Assembly: GCF_001865675.1 (NCBI RefSeq)
Contig: NZ_CP011319.1
Span: forward strand, 3,906,001-3,970,000
DNA length: 64,000 nt
DNA from: Janthinobacterium sp. 1_2014MBL_MicDiv
GTDB lineage: Bacteria; Pseudomonadota; Gammaproteobacteria; Burkholderiales; Burkholderiaceae_D
Reading direction: 5' to 3'
A program made the position numbers and the translations under genes. Positions 17,324-25,041 of this stretch are shown here, piece by piece. The notes under the pieces were generated by a model, which ran no database searches, was not told the origin of the DNA, and was given only the letters and a program-made list of their open reading frames with translations. Numbering within the stretch: position 1 is the stretch's first letter; every line of letters starts with the position of its first letter.

Positions 17324-19471
17324 GTGGATACCTCCATCAAACATGGCTTGCTGACGCTCACCGAGCGCGCCGCGCGCCTGACGGGACAGCACCTGGCCGC
17401 CGCCCGCCTGGCCGACTTGCAGCGCCAGCTCGATGACATAAACGACGACGCCGGCCCCGGCGTGGCCCTCACTACCGTCTGGCAGGCGGCCGGGCTGGAA
17501 GGCGCGGCGCGCCTGCTGCACGAGCCGACGCCGGGCGAACTGCCGTTCGCCGTCTACAGCGCCAGCACGGGCTGGGGCTTGCTGCAAGCGCGCGGCGCCG
17601 ATGGCGCCTGGAGTGGCGAAGGCATCGACGGGCGCCCCTTGCAACTGGCCTCGCTGGCCGGCCTGGCCTGCGTGGGACTGCCGCGGCGCGCGGAAAAAAG
17701 CGCGGCCCGCCCCGGCGCCCTGGGCCTCGTGCGCAATGCGCTGTGGCTGAAAAAGAGCGTGTTTGTCGACGCCGTGCTGGCCACGGCGCTGGTGACCCTG
17801 CTGACCATGGCCACCTCGCTGTTTTCCATGCAGGTGTACGACCGCGTGATCCCCAACCAGAGCTTCAGCACCCTGTGGGTGCTGGTAGTCGGCGTGGCGC
17901 TGTCGATCGGCCTCGAATTCATCCTCAAGCAGGTGCGCAGCCGCATCGTCGACCACTCGTGCAATGACGTCGACCACGAATTGTCCGAGTGGTTCTTCCA
18001 GCGCATGCTGGGCATCCGCATGGAGGCGCGTCCCGCTTCCGTCGGTACCCTGGCGGCGCAGGTGAAGGGGTTCGAGATGGTGCGCGGCGTGCTGACGTCG
18101 ACGTCGCTGTTCGTGCTGACGGACGTGCCCTTCGCCCTGATCTTCCTCGCCATGATCACCATCATCGGCGGCTGGCTGGTGGTGGTGCCGCTGGTGGCGC
18201 TGCCGCTGGCCCTCGTGTGCGGCCTGATGTTCCAGCGCGCCATCCAGAACCACACGCGCAAGAACCTCAACGCCAGCAACCGCAAGGCCGGCTTGCTGGT
18301 GGAAGCCGTCGACGGCGTCGAGACGCTGAAAGGCAGCAGCGCCGAATGGATGATGCAGGCGCGCTGGGCCGAGCTGGTGGCCGAGACCAGCCACGCGGAG
18401 CAGAATATCCGCGACTATGCGGCCCTGTCGCAAAACATCACGGCCGCCTTCCAGCAGCTGACCAACGTCGCCCTCATTTCCATGGGCGCCTGGTTCGTCG
18501 CCGAAAACCAGATGACCATGGGCGCCCTGATGGCCTGCACCATCATCAGCAACCGCGCGCTGATGCCCATCGTGCAGCTGCCCGCCGTGATGGTGCAATG
18601 GGCGCATGCGCGCGCTTCGATCGACGGCCTGGAACAGGTCATCAGCCTGCCCAATGAAGCGGATAACGCGCAGTTCGCGCTGACGCCGCGCAGCCTCGAT
18701 ACGGGCCTGCGCTTCGAGCGCATCCGCTTTACCTACGGCGGCGCGCAAAAGGTGGCGCTGGAAGTGGACAACCTCGCCATCCGTCCCGGCGAACGGGTGG
18801 GCCTGGTGGGCGCCATCGGCTCGGGCAAGAGCACCCTGCTGAAACTGGCTTCGGGCCTGTACCAGCCGGCCGAAGGCAAGGCCTACCTGGGCGACGTCGA
18901 CATGGCGCTGCTGGCGCCGCCCGTGGTGCGCGAAATGGTCGGCTACCTGCCGCAGGAAACGCGGCTGTTCAGCGGCACCCTGCGCGACAACCTGCTGCTG
19001 GGGCTGGCCGACCCGGGCGAGGAAGCCATCCTGGCGGCGGCCAGGCGCACGGGCTTGATCGAGCTGATACTGGGCCAGCCGCGCGGACTGGCGCTGGCCA
19101 TCACGGAAGGCGGGCGCGGCGTGTCCGGCGGCCAGCGCCAGCTGATCGCCGTCACGCGCCTGCTGCTGGCCAGGCCGCGCATCTGGCTGCTGGACGAGCC
19201 GACGGGCGCCATGGATGCGAAGACGGAGGCGCGCATCGTCGGCCTGCTGGGCGAACTGGCGGCCGAAGGCGTGACCATGGTCGCCACCACGCACAAGAAC
19301 GCCCTGCTGCCCCTGCTCGACCGGCTGGTGGTGCTGCAGGCGGGACGCGTGCTGCTCGATGGCCCGCGCGACGTTGTCCTGGCCAAGCTGTCGGGCAAGC
19401 CGCAAGCGGTTCCCGCTTCCGCGCCCGCGCCGATGGTCCAGCCGGCGGCAGCGCAAGGAGCCGTCGCATGA
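17324..19471 (+). CDS. Type I secretion ABC transporter/ATPase (LapB-like)
   Basis: Inner-membrane energiser of the type I exporter, 715 residues. The GTG at 17324 is preferred because AGGAG sits 5 bases upstream; an ATG at 17306 would put that site inside the gene. Residues 1-130 form a soluble domain that fits a C39-peptidase-like domain, with no obvious catalytic Cys. Five or six membrane helices follow (for example VDAVLATALVTLLTMATSLFSMQVYDRV and VLTDVPFALIFLAMITIIGG). The ATPase domain has Walker A GAIGSGKST, Q-loop LPQETRLF, signature VSGGQRQ, Walker B IWLLDEPTGAMD and the His of TTHKN. The lack of a peptidase Cys matches exporters of large adhesins with C-terminal signals. Its stop overlaps the next gene by 4 bp. 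Confidence 0.92.
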   Translation: MDTSIKHGLLTLTERAARLTGQHLAAARLADLQRQLDDINDDAGPGVALTTVWQAAGLEGAARLLHEPTPGELPFAVYSASTGWGLLQARGADGAWSGEGIDGRPLQLASLAGLACVGLPRRAEKSAARPGALGLVRNALWLKKSVFVDAVLATALVTLLTMATSLFSMQVYDRVIPNQSFSTLWVLVVGVALSIGLEFILKQVRSRIVDHSCNDVDHELSEWFFQRMLGIRMEARPASVGTLAAQVKGFEMVRGVLTSTSLFVLTDVPFALIFLAMITIIGGWLVVVPLVALPLALVCGLMFQRAIQNHTRKNLNASNRKAGLLVEAVDGVETLKGSSAEWMMQARWAELVAETSHAEQNIRDYAALSQNITAAFQQLTNVALISMGAWFVAENQMTMGALMACTIISNRALMPIVQLPAVMVQWAHARASIDGLEQVISLPNEADNAQFALTPRSLDTGLRFERIRFTYGGAQKVALEVDNLAIRPGERVGLVGAIGSGKSTLLKLASGLYQPAEGKAYLGDVDMALLAPPVVREMVGYLPQETRLFSGTLRDNLLLGLADPGEEAILAAARRTGLIELILGQPRGLALAITEGGRGVSGGQRQLIAVTRLLLARPRIWLLDEPTGAMDAKTEARIVGLLGELAAEGVTMVATTHKNALLPLLDRLVVLQAGRVLLDGPRDVVLAKLSGKPQAVPASAPAPMVQPAAAQGAVA

Positions 19472-20637
19472 AACTGGCCAAAGTCGAAACGCGGGAAGAA
19501 GCCAAACGGGGCCGGCTGCTGATCTGGAGCTGCGCGGCGGCGCTGGCGGGCGTCATCGCCTGGGCCTCGTGGGCGGAGCTGGACCAGGTCACGCGCGCCA
19601 ACGGCCAGGTGATCGCCAGCTCGCGCAACCAGATTATCCAGGTGGCCGACGGCGGCGTGCTGGCCGAGCTGCGCGTGCACGAAGGCAGCATCGTGAAAAA
19701 GGGCGAACTGCTGGCCCGCTTCGACCGCACGCGGGCCGAGACGAGCTACCTGGAAAGCACGGCCAAGGCGGCCGGCCTGAAGGCGGCCGTGGCGCGGCTG
19801 CAGGCGGAAGTATTTGGCGGCGCGCCGAAATTTCCGCCCGAATTGCAGGCGTTCCCGGAATTTCGCGCCAACCAGCTGGCCCTGTTCAGCAAGCGCCAGG
19901 GCGCCGTGCAGGCGGAAGTGAGCGCGCTGGAAAGCGCCATGAAGCTGATCAAGGAAGAGCTGGAAATGAACTTGCCGCTGCTGGAAACGGGCGACGTCAG
20001 CCGCGCCGAGGTGCTCAAGCTCCGGCGCCAGGTGGTCGATATCCAGGCGCAGATCACCAACCGGCGCAACAAGTATCTGCAGGATAGCCAGACGGACATG
20101 GTGAAAGCCCAGGAAGACCTGGCCGGCGTGCTGCAGACCGTGACCCAGCGCAAGGAGCAGCTGGGTTCGACCGACATTTACGCGCCCACCGACGGCATCG
20201 TGCGCAATGTGCGCCTCACTACGCTGGGCGGCGTGGCCAAGCCGGGCGAGGAAATCCTGCAGATCGTGCCCACCGACGACGACCTGATCATCGAAGCGAA
20301 AGTGAAACCGGCCGACATCGCCTTCATCAAGCCCGGCCTGCCCACGGCCGTGAAGCTGGACGCCTACGACTACGGCATCTACGGCCGCCTGCGCGGCACC
20401 GTCAGCTACATCAGCGCCGATACCTTGAGCGAGGACAACAAGGGCAACGAGCAGCCCTATTACCGCGTGCAGATCAAGACGAGCGGGCGCAAGCTGATCG
20501 GCAAGAACGGCGAACCGATTTTGATCCAGCCCGGCATGACGGCCACCGTGGAAATCAACACGGGCCGCAAGACGGTACTGCGCTACCTGACCAAACCGAT
20601 CACCAAGACGTTTTCCGAGTCCATGGGGGAAAGGTGA
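19468..20637 (+). CDS. HlyD-family type I secretion periplasmic adaptor (LapC-like)
   Basis: Membrane fusion protein linking the ABC subunit to TolC, 389 residues. One N-terminal transmembrane helix (LLIWSCAAALAGVIAWASWAEL, about residues 11-32) precedes a beta-barrel/lipoyl segment (QVIASSRNQIIQVADGGVLAELRVHEGSIVKKGELLARFD). A coiled-coil helical hairpin spans about residues 90-225, and the C-terminal half (IYAPTDGIVRNVRLTTLGGVAKPGEEILQIVP) is the characteristic HlyD block. The start codon overlaps the ABC stop (ATGA), so the three exporter genes form one unit after the giant cargo gene. Confidence 0.92.
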   Translation: MKLAKVETREEAKRGRLLIWSCAAALAGVIAWASWAELDQVTRANGQVIASSRNQIIQVADGGVLAELRVHEGSIVKKGELLARFDRTRAETSYLESTAKAAGLKAAVARLQAEVFGGAPKFPPELQAFPEFRANQLALFSKRQGAVQAEVSALESAMKLIKEELEMNLPLLETGDVSRAEVLKLRRQVVDIQAQITNRRNKYLQDSQTDMVKAQEDLAGVLQTVTQRKEQLGSTDIYAPTDGIVRNVRLTTLGGVAKPGEEILQIVPTDDDLIIEAKVKPADIAFIKPGLPTAVKLDAYDYGIYGRLRGTVSYISADTLSEDNKGNEQPYYRVQIKTSGRKLIGKNGEPILIQPGMTATVEINTGRKTVLRYLTKPITKTFSESMGER

Positions 20638-20821
20638 AGCAGCGCGTAAGCTGGGCAAGGCTGGCTCCAGGCAGTAGCCGGCCTCGCCAGCCTCGCCCGT
20701 CCGGCTACCTGCTGCAACGGCCATGTCGTGACCAGTACCGAGTGGCAAGTCGCGGTCACTGATTCTGGATGGCAGTACATATTCGGTACTTTTGGTTAAC
20801 AAAGATGAGCCAAACTTGCCT

Positions 20822-20849
20822 GGGAGGGCGCTAAAATAGCGTCCCTCCC
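20822..20849. other. Hairpin upstream of the GGDEF gene
   Basis: GGGAGGGCGCTA (20822-20833) is nearly complementary to TAGCGTCCCTCCC (20837-20849), with one unpaired base. It lies in the 253-bp gap between the exporter operon and the diguanylate cyclase. It could terminate the operon or sit in the leader of the next mRNA. No T-run is present. Confidence 0.4.
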
Positions 20850-20890
20850 TTCATCGGTTTATCCGGGCAATCTCACGTCCCTCCTGATTC

Positions 20891-22039
20891 ATGGCACTCG
20901 ATCCCTCCACCACCCTCATCCTCTCGACCGCGCTGGCCGCCGCCGCCGCGCTTTACCTGGCCGTGGAGTGGCGCGGCGTGCGCGAAAAATCGCTGCTGTT
21001 CTGGAGCGCGGGGTTCGCCGTCATCACCGTCGGCTGCGTCCTGGCCCTGCTGCGCACCAGCGGCTACCTGCTGATCGGGATCTGGTTTGCCAACGGCTTG
21101 CTGATCGCCGCCCACTGGCTGTTCCTGGCAGGCGTCGCCAGGTTCACGAACATGCGCCTGTCGCGCGCGTGGTATCTGCTGGGCCTTGCCTGGCTGGCCA
21201 TGCTGCTGGTGCCCGGCGCGGCATGGTGGTCCAAGGTGATGTTCGTCATCCAATCGCTGCTCATTGCCGGCATCAGCCTGCGCGCCAGCTTCCTGCTGCG
21301 CCCCCATGGCGTTTCCCTGAGCGTGGGCGCCGTGCAGCTGCGCTACGTCCTGCTGCTGCACGGCCTCTTTTATTTTGCCAAGGCCGCATCCATCGTTGCA
21401 CTCGATACCTTTGTCGACCTGGCTGCCTTCCGTGGCGAGGTCATCCAGGTTTCTCTGGTGGAAGGTGCCATGGCGATCATGCTGATCGCCTTGTCCATGA
21501 CCGGCACGGAACGCCACCGCCGCGAAGAACGCATCGAGCAGCTGGCCGCGCGCGATCCCCTCACCGCCCTGTACAACCGCCGCGCCCTGGAGCAGCGCGC
21601 GCCCGGCCTGCTGGAACAGGCTACGCCGCACAGTCCCGGTGCCTTGCTGCTGATCGATATCGACAACTTCAAGCAGGTCAACGACCTGCACGGCCACAGC
21701 GCCGGCGACAAATTGCTGGTGGCCCTCAGTGAAATGATCTGCAATACGCTGCCGCAGGGCGCGCTTGCCGCCAGGCTGGGCGGGGATGAGTTCGTGATCC
21801 TGCTGCGCGGCGCCAGCAGCGACAGCGTGATCACGCTGGGCAACGCCTTGCGCGGCTTGTTCGGACAGATGGCGCAACAGGCATTTTTCACGCCCAAGGC
21901 GGTCACCCTGAGCGTGGGCGGCACGCTGTTCGAGCGGCCGCCAGCGGGCCTGGAGGCGCTGCTGGAACTGGGCGACGCCGCCTTGTACGCGTCAAAGCGC
22001 GACGGGCGCAACAGCGTGCGGGTGGTGCGGGCCGCCTGA
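20891..22039 (+). CDS. Membrane-anchored diguanylate cyclase (GGDEF domain)
   Basis: Makes the second messenger cyclic di-GMP from GTP. The 382-residue product has about six transmembrane helices in residues 1-205, then a short linker helix. The GGDEF domain follows, with RDPLTALYNRRAL, LLIDIDNFKQVNDLHGHSAGDKLL and an intact GGDEF at about residues 297-301. The RxxD product-inhibition site expected five residues before GGDEF is absent. The family with a six-helix sensor of this kind has no known ligand. It directly follows a type I adhesin-type secretion operon. In Pseudomonas, c-di-GMP controls retention of the analogous LapA, so a functional link is plausible but not shown. Confidence 0.9.
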   Translation: MALDPSTTLILSTALAAAAALYLAVEWRGVREKSLLFWSAGFAVITVGCVLALLRTSGYLLIGIWFANGLLIAAHWLFLAGVARFTNMRLSRAWYLLGLAWLAMLLVPGAAWWSKVMFVIQSLLIAGISLRASFLLRPHGVSLSVGAVQLRYVLLLHGLFYFAKAASIVALDTFVDLAAFRGEVIQVSLVEGAMAIMLIALSMTGTERHRREERIEQLAARDPLTALYNRRALEQRAPGLLEQATPHSPGALLLIDIDNFKQVNDLHGHSAGDKLLVALSEMICNTLPQGALAARLGGDEFVILLRGASSDSVITLGNALRGLFGQMAQQAFFTPKAVTLSVGGTLFERPPAGLEALLELGDAALYASKRDGRNSVRVVRAA

Positions 22040-22104
22040 TGCCAGGCGGCGTTTCCAGCTTGTCGGCCGCAACGACAGAGGCGCGCTCCGACGAGCCGAT
22101 GCGC

Positions 22105-22608
22105 TCAGCCGCCGTGCATCAGCCGCGCATACAGCTCAGCCACGCGCTCGACCGTGATGCCGTCGCGCTGCTCGACGGCCAGCGGGTGCTCCGTCGGTTC
22201 CAGCTCGATGGAGGGACGCACGCCATCGTCGCGCAGGTGGACGCGGGTTTTCAGGTTCAGGGTATCGGGGTATACGCAGAGCGGCGTGCTGAGCCAGCCG
22301 AAGAAGGGACCGATGTGGGCACGTTTCGCGTCGTTGAAGCAGGCGTCCCAGGCGTCGAAACTGTCGCCGCTCAGCGATACCCACACGCCCCAGCTGAACG
22401 GTTCATCGTGGCCATGCACGGGGATGTCGATGGTGGCGCGCACGAAGCAGTGCTCCTCGTCGACGATGCAGGCGTCGCTGTCGAGCTGGCAGCGCGCCGC
22501 CCGTTCGGCCGGCGCCATCTGCTCGTACAGCCATGGCGCGTCCGCGCCGAAGCTGGGCATGCCCGTGTGGGTCTCGCCGCAGGAACGGCACAAAAAGGAA
22601 AAAGTCAC
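22105..22608 (-). CDS. DUF2199 domain-containing protein
   Basis: A 167-residue cytoplasmic protein of the DUF2199 family, function unknown. The start is placed at GTG 22608, giving VTFSFLCRSCGETHTGMPSFG. The CxxCGxxH motif is probably metal binding, and the family is known to begin there. The frame stays open upstream to 22716, but that part overlaps the preceding gene. Conserved blocks include ACIVDEEHCFVRATIDIPVHG, FSWGVWVSLS and a C-terminal helix ERVAELYARLMHGG. It follows the YceH-like gene by 13 bp on the same strand and is probably cotranscribed with it. Confidence 0.78.
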   Translation of the reverse strand: MTFSFLCRSCGETHTGMPSFGADAPWLYEQMAPAERAARCQLDSDACIVDEEHCFVRATIDIPVHGHDEPFSWGVWVSLSGDSFDAWDACFNDAKRAHIGPFFGWLSTPLCVYPDTLNLKTRVHLRDDGVRPSIELEPTEHPLAVEQRDGITVERVAELYARLMHGG

Positions 22609-22621
22609 GCGTGCAGGGCCC

Positions 22622-23320
22622 TTATTCGAACTGCTTGCGGAATGCCTCGAACTGCGCCGCCAGGCCATCGAAATCGCTGCGCAACTGCAGCACTTCCTGT
22701 TCCAGCTGGGCCACACGGCTGCCCTGCTGCGGCGCGCTGACGGCGCCCGCGTAGCCGGCGGCCGTCTCGTCGCGGGCCAGCGCTTCCTCGCCGCCCAGCA
22801 AGTGACCGTAGCGCGGTTCCTTGGCGCCAGGCGCGACGGCCAGTTTCGCCACCAGCGGCGGGTATTTGTCGATCAAAAATTGCAGGCCGGACTCCACCTC
22901 GGCGACGGATTTGAAATCATGCACGCGGCCGCTGCGGCTGCGGATTTCGCCGGCCGTCTGCAAGCCGCGCAGCATCAGGATCGTCAGGATGGCCAGCTTG
23001 TCCTGTTCCAGCGACCATTTGATGCGCATGCGGTGTTCATACTTGGCGACCCTGGCGCCCGCCTGCGTGATGCCGTTGACGAACTTGCGCTGCATCAGGC
23101 GCTGCAGCACGTCGTACACGGTTTCCTCGGTCAGGGCCATGACGGGGTCGCGGCTGGACAACTGGTTGCAGCCGTTGGTCAGGGCATTGAGCGACAGCGG
23201 ATAGCTGTCCGGCGTCAGCGCTTCCTTCTCGGCCAGCACGGCCAGCACGCGGATCTCGAACGGGTCGAGCAGATTGGGATTGTCGCTGCTCTTGTCAGCT
23301 GCCGTCACATCAGTATTCAT
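22622..23320 (-). CDS. YceH-like protein (DUF480, tandem winged helix)
   Basis: A 232-residue homologue of E. coli YceH. Conserved stretches are FEIRVLAVLAEKEALTPDSYPLSLNALTNGCNQLSSRDPVM, QRLMQRKFVNGITQAGARVAKYEHR and ILTILMLRGLQTAGEIRSRSGRVHDF. These form two winged-helix folds, which points to DNA or protein binding, but the role is not established. A coiled-coil tail follows (QLEEVLQLRSDFDGLAAQFEAFRKQFE type, about residues 200-232), as is usual for this family. It sits between cysE, 10 bp upstream, and the DUF2199 gene. Confidence 0.88.
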   Translation of the reverse strand: MNTDVTAADKSSDNPNLLDPFEIRVLAVLAEKEALTPDSYPLSLNALTNGCNQLSSRDPVMALTEETVYDVLQRLMQRKFVNGITQAGARVAKYEHRMRIKWSLEQDKLAILTILMLRGLQTAGEIRSRSGRVHDFKSVAEVESGLQFLIDKYPPLVAKLAVAPGAKEPRYGHLLGGEEALARDETAAGYAGAVSAPQQGSRVAQLEQEVLQLRSDFDGLAAQFEAFRKQFE

Positions 23321-23330
23321 GCATAAATCC

Positions 23331-24080
23331 TTAATCGACCAGTTTGTTCATTTGTTCCGAATCAAATTTATCACATTCCGGCACGCCCTGGCAGCAAATG
23401 CCCGCCGCCTTCAGGGTGGCGAGGATGGTTTCGATGCGCTGTTCCTGCGCCACGGCGTGCGTGATCAGGCCTTGCAGCGCCTTCGACAGCGGATCGTCGC
23501 CGTTCGGCGTGACGCCGTACGCGGCGAACAGGTGCGCCGTGCTGCCTTCGCGCAAGGCGTTGACATCCTTTTGCACGATGTGCGCGGGGTTGCCGACGGC
23601 CGTGCCGCCGGCCGGCACGGGTTTCAGCAGCACGGCGTTCGAGCCCACCTTGGCGTACTCGCCCACCGTGAAGCTGCCCAGCACTTGCGCGCCGGCGCCG
23701 ACGATGACGCCGCGCTCGAGGGTCGGATGGCGCTTGCTGCCGCTATGCAGCGAGGTGCCGCCCAAAGTGACCCCCTGGTAGATGGTGCAGTCGTCGCCGA
23801 CGATGGCCGTCTCGCCGATCACCACGCCGAAGCCGTGGTCGATGAAGACGCGGCGGCCGATGGTGGCGCCCGGGTGGATTTCGATGCCCGTGATGATGCG
23901 GCCGAGGTACGAGATGAAGCGCCCCACCCACTTCATGCGCCGCGTCCAGCACCAGTGCGCCCAGCCATGCATGACGATGGCGTGCAAGCCCGGATAACAG
24001 GTCAGCACCTCCCAGCCATTGCGGGCGGCGGGGTCACGTTCAATGATGCTGTTGATATCTTCGCGCAGGTGGTGGAACAT
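23331..24080 (-). CDS. cysE: Serine O-acetyltransferase
   Basis: First step of cysteine synthesis from serine: acetyl-CoA plus L-serine to O-acetylserine. The ATG at 24080 (MFHHLREDINSIIERDPAAR) is the family start; the frame's upstream extension to 24164 has no homologous sequence. Key features are WAHWCWTRRMKWVGRFISYLGRIITGIEIHPGA, then the left-handed beta-helix hexapeptide repeats with IDHGFGVVIGETAIVGDD (catalytic Asp/His region), YQGVTLGG and HPTLERGVIVGAGAQVLG. The 249-residue length is a little short of E. coli CysE (273), as in many betaproteobacteria. It lies downstream of rlmB, separated by a terminator-like hairpin and a repeat element. Confidence 0.93.
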   Translation of the reverse strand: MFHHLREDINSIIERDPAARNGWEVLTCYPGLHAIVMHGWAHWCWTRRMKWVGRFISYLGRIITGIEIHPGATIGRRVFIDHGFGVVIGETAIVGDDCTIYQGVTLGGTSLHSGSKRHPTLERGVIVGAGAQVLGSFTVGEYAKVGSNAVLLKPVPAGGTAVGNPAHIVQKDVNALREGSTAHLFAAYGVTPNGDDPLSKALQGLITHAVAQEQRIETILATLKAAGICCQGVPECDKFDSEQMNKLVD

Positions 24081-24160
24081 AAGACGGATTTCTGAATGGG
24101 TAAGAGACAAGACGCTAAATGGTAGCGTATTCGGCGGCGTGCTGCCGGAGAGGCAGATAA

Positions 24161-24190
24161 ACAAGCGCCGCCTCGAGGGCGGCGGCTTGT
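24161..24190 (-). terminator. Hairpin terminator after rlmB
   Basis: On the minus strand ACAAGCCGCCGCC pairs with GGCGGCGCTTGT around a CTCGA loop, and the 3' side continues into TTGTTTA. It lies about 95 bases past the rlmB stop and before cysE, so it probably separates the two transcripts. Confidence 0.6.
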
Positions 24191-24200
24191 CAGGGAAGCG

Positions 24201-24287
24201 CTACAAAACGGTCAGGGCAAGGCGCATTGCCGAAGACAGTACGCAAGTACGGCGCGGCAATGCAACGCCGCCCTGGACGTTTTTTAG
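24201..24287 (-). repeat. Dispersed palindromic repeat, copy 1
   Basis: An imperfect inverted repeat with ends CTACAAAACG at 24201 and GACGTTTTTTAG near 24287. The inner arms are GGCGCATTGCCG and CGGCAATGCAACGCC, and the centre is GTAC-GCAA-GTAC at 24239-24250. Two related copies occur at 56165 and 60914. The right end overlaps the rlmB stop codon (TAA on the minus strand at 24284-24286). Confidence 0.7.
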
Positions 24288-25027
24288 CCTTCTTTCGCGA
24301 TGCGCTGGCGGCGGGCTTCGTACAGACAGACGCCCGAGGCGACCGACACGTTCAAACTCTCGACGGAGCCGAACATCGGGATGCTGACGAGCATGTCGCA
24401 GGTATCGCGCGTCAAACGGCGCATGCCTTCGCCTTCGGAACCCATGACCAGAGCCGTCGGGCCCGTGAAATCGGCTTCGTACAAGCCTTTTTCGCCGTCG
24501 TCCGACGTGCCGATCAGCCAGATGCCGCGGTCCTTCAATTCGCGCATGGTGCGCGCCAGGTTGGTCACGGTGATGTACGGGACGGTTTCGGCGGCGCCGC
24601 TGGCGACCTTGGCGGCCGTGGCGTTGAGGCCCACGGCGCGGTCCTTCGGCACGATGACGGCATGCGCGCCGACACCGTCGGCCACGCGCAGGCAGGCACC
24701 CAGGTTGTGCGGGTCGGTGATGCCGTCGAGAATCAACAGCAGCGGCGGGCCATCGATGGCGTCCAGCAATTCGTCGAGGTTACGCGCCAGCGACAGTTGC
24801 GAGGCAAACGCGATCACGCCCTGGTGGCGGCGCGTGCCGACGATCTTGTCGAGGCGCGACGAGTCGACGGGCATGACGCGCACGCCGGCCGACTTGGCGG
24901 CGGCGATCATGTCCTTCATGCGGCCGTCAACACGGCTGGCATCGACAAAAATTTCTTCCACGGACGACGCTTCATGACGCAGGCGCGAGGTGACGGCGTG
25001 GAAGCCGAAAATCATTTTATTCTTCAT
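24284..25027 (-). CDS. rlmB: 23S rRNA (guanosine-2'-O-)-methyltransferase
   Basis: A SpoU/TrmH-family enzyme that methylates the 2'-O of a guanosine in domain V of 23S rRNA (G2251 in E. coli). The 247-residue product has the N-terminal L30e-like substrate-binding domain (MIFGFHAVTSRLRHEASSVEEIFV). The knotted SPOUT domain follows, with LDGITDPHNLGACLRVADGVGAHAVIVPKDR, ALVMGSEGEGMRRLTRDTCD and MFGSVESLNVSVASGVCLYEARR, which contain the three SAM-binding motifs. It lies 14 bp downstream of rnr, and this gene pair is conserved in many proteobacteria. Confidence 0.94.
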   Translation of the reverse strand: MKNKMIFGFHAVTSRLRHEASSVEEIFVDASRVDGRMKDMIAAAKSAGVRVMPVDSSRLDKIVGTRRHQGVIAFASQLSLARNLDELLDAIDGPPLLLILDGITDPHNLGACLRVADGVGAHAVIVPKDRAVGLNATAAKVASGAAETVPYITVTNLARTMRELKDRGIWLIGTSDDGEKGLYEADFTGPTALVMGSEGEGMRRLTRDTCDMLVSIPMFGSVESLNVSVASGVCLYEARRQRIAKEG

Positions 25028-25041
25028 TATCTATCTATCGC

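Noticed and set aside
18943..20802. 619-residue minus-strand frame opposite the exporter genes
   Set aside because: It is antisense to well-supported ABC and HlyD genes, rich in His/Arg/Gln as expected of a shadow frame, with no motif.
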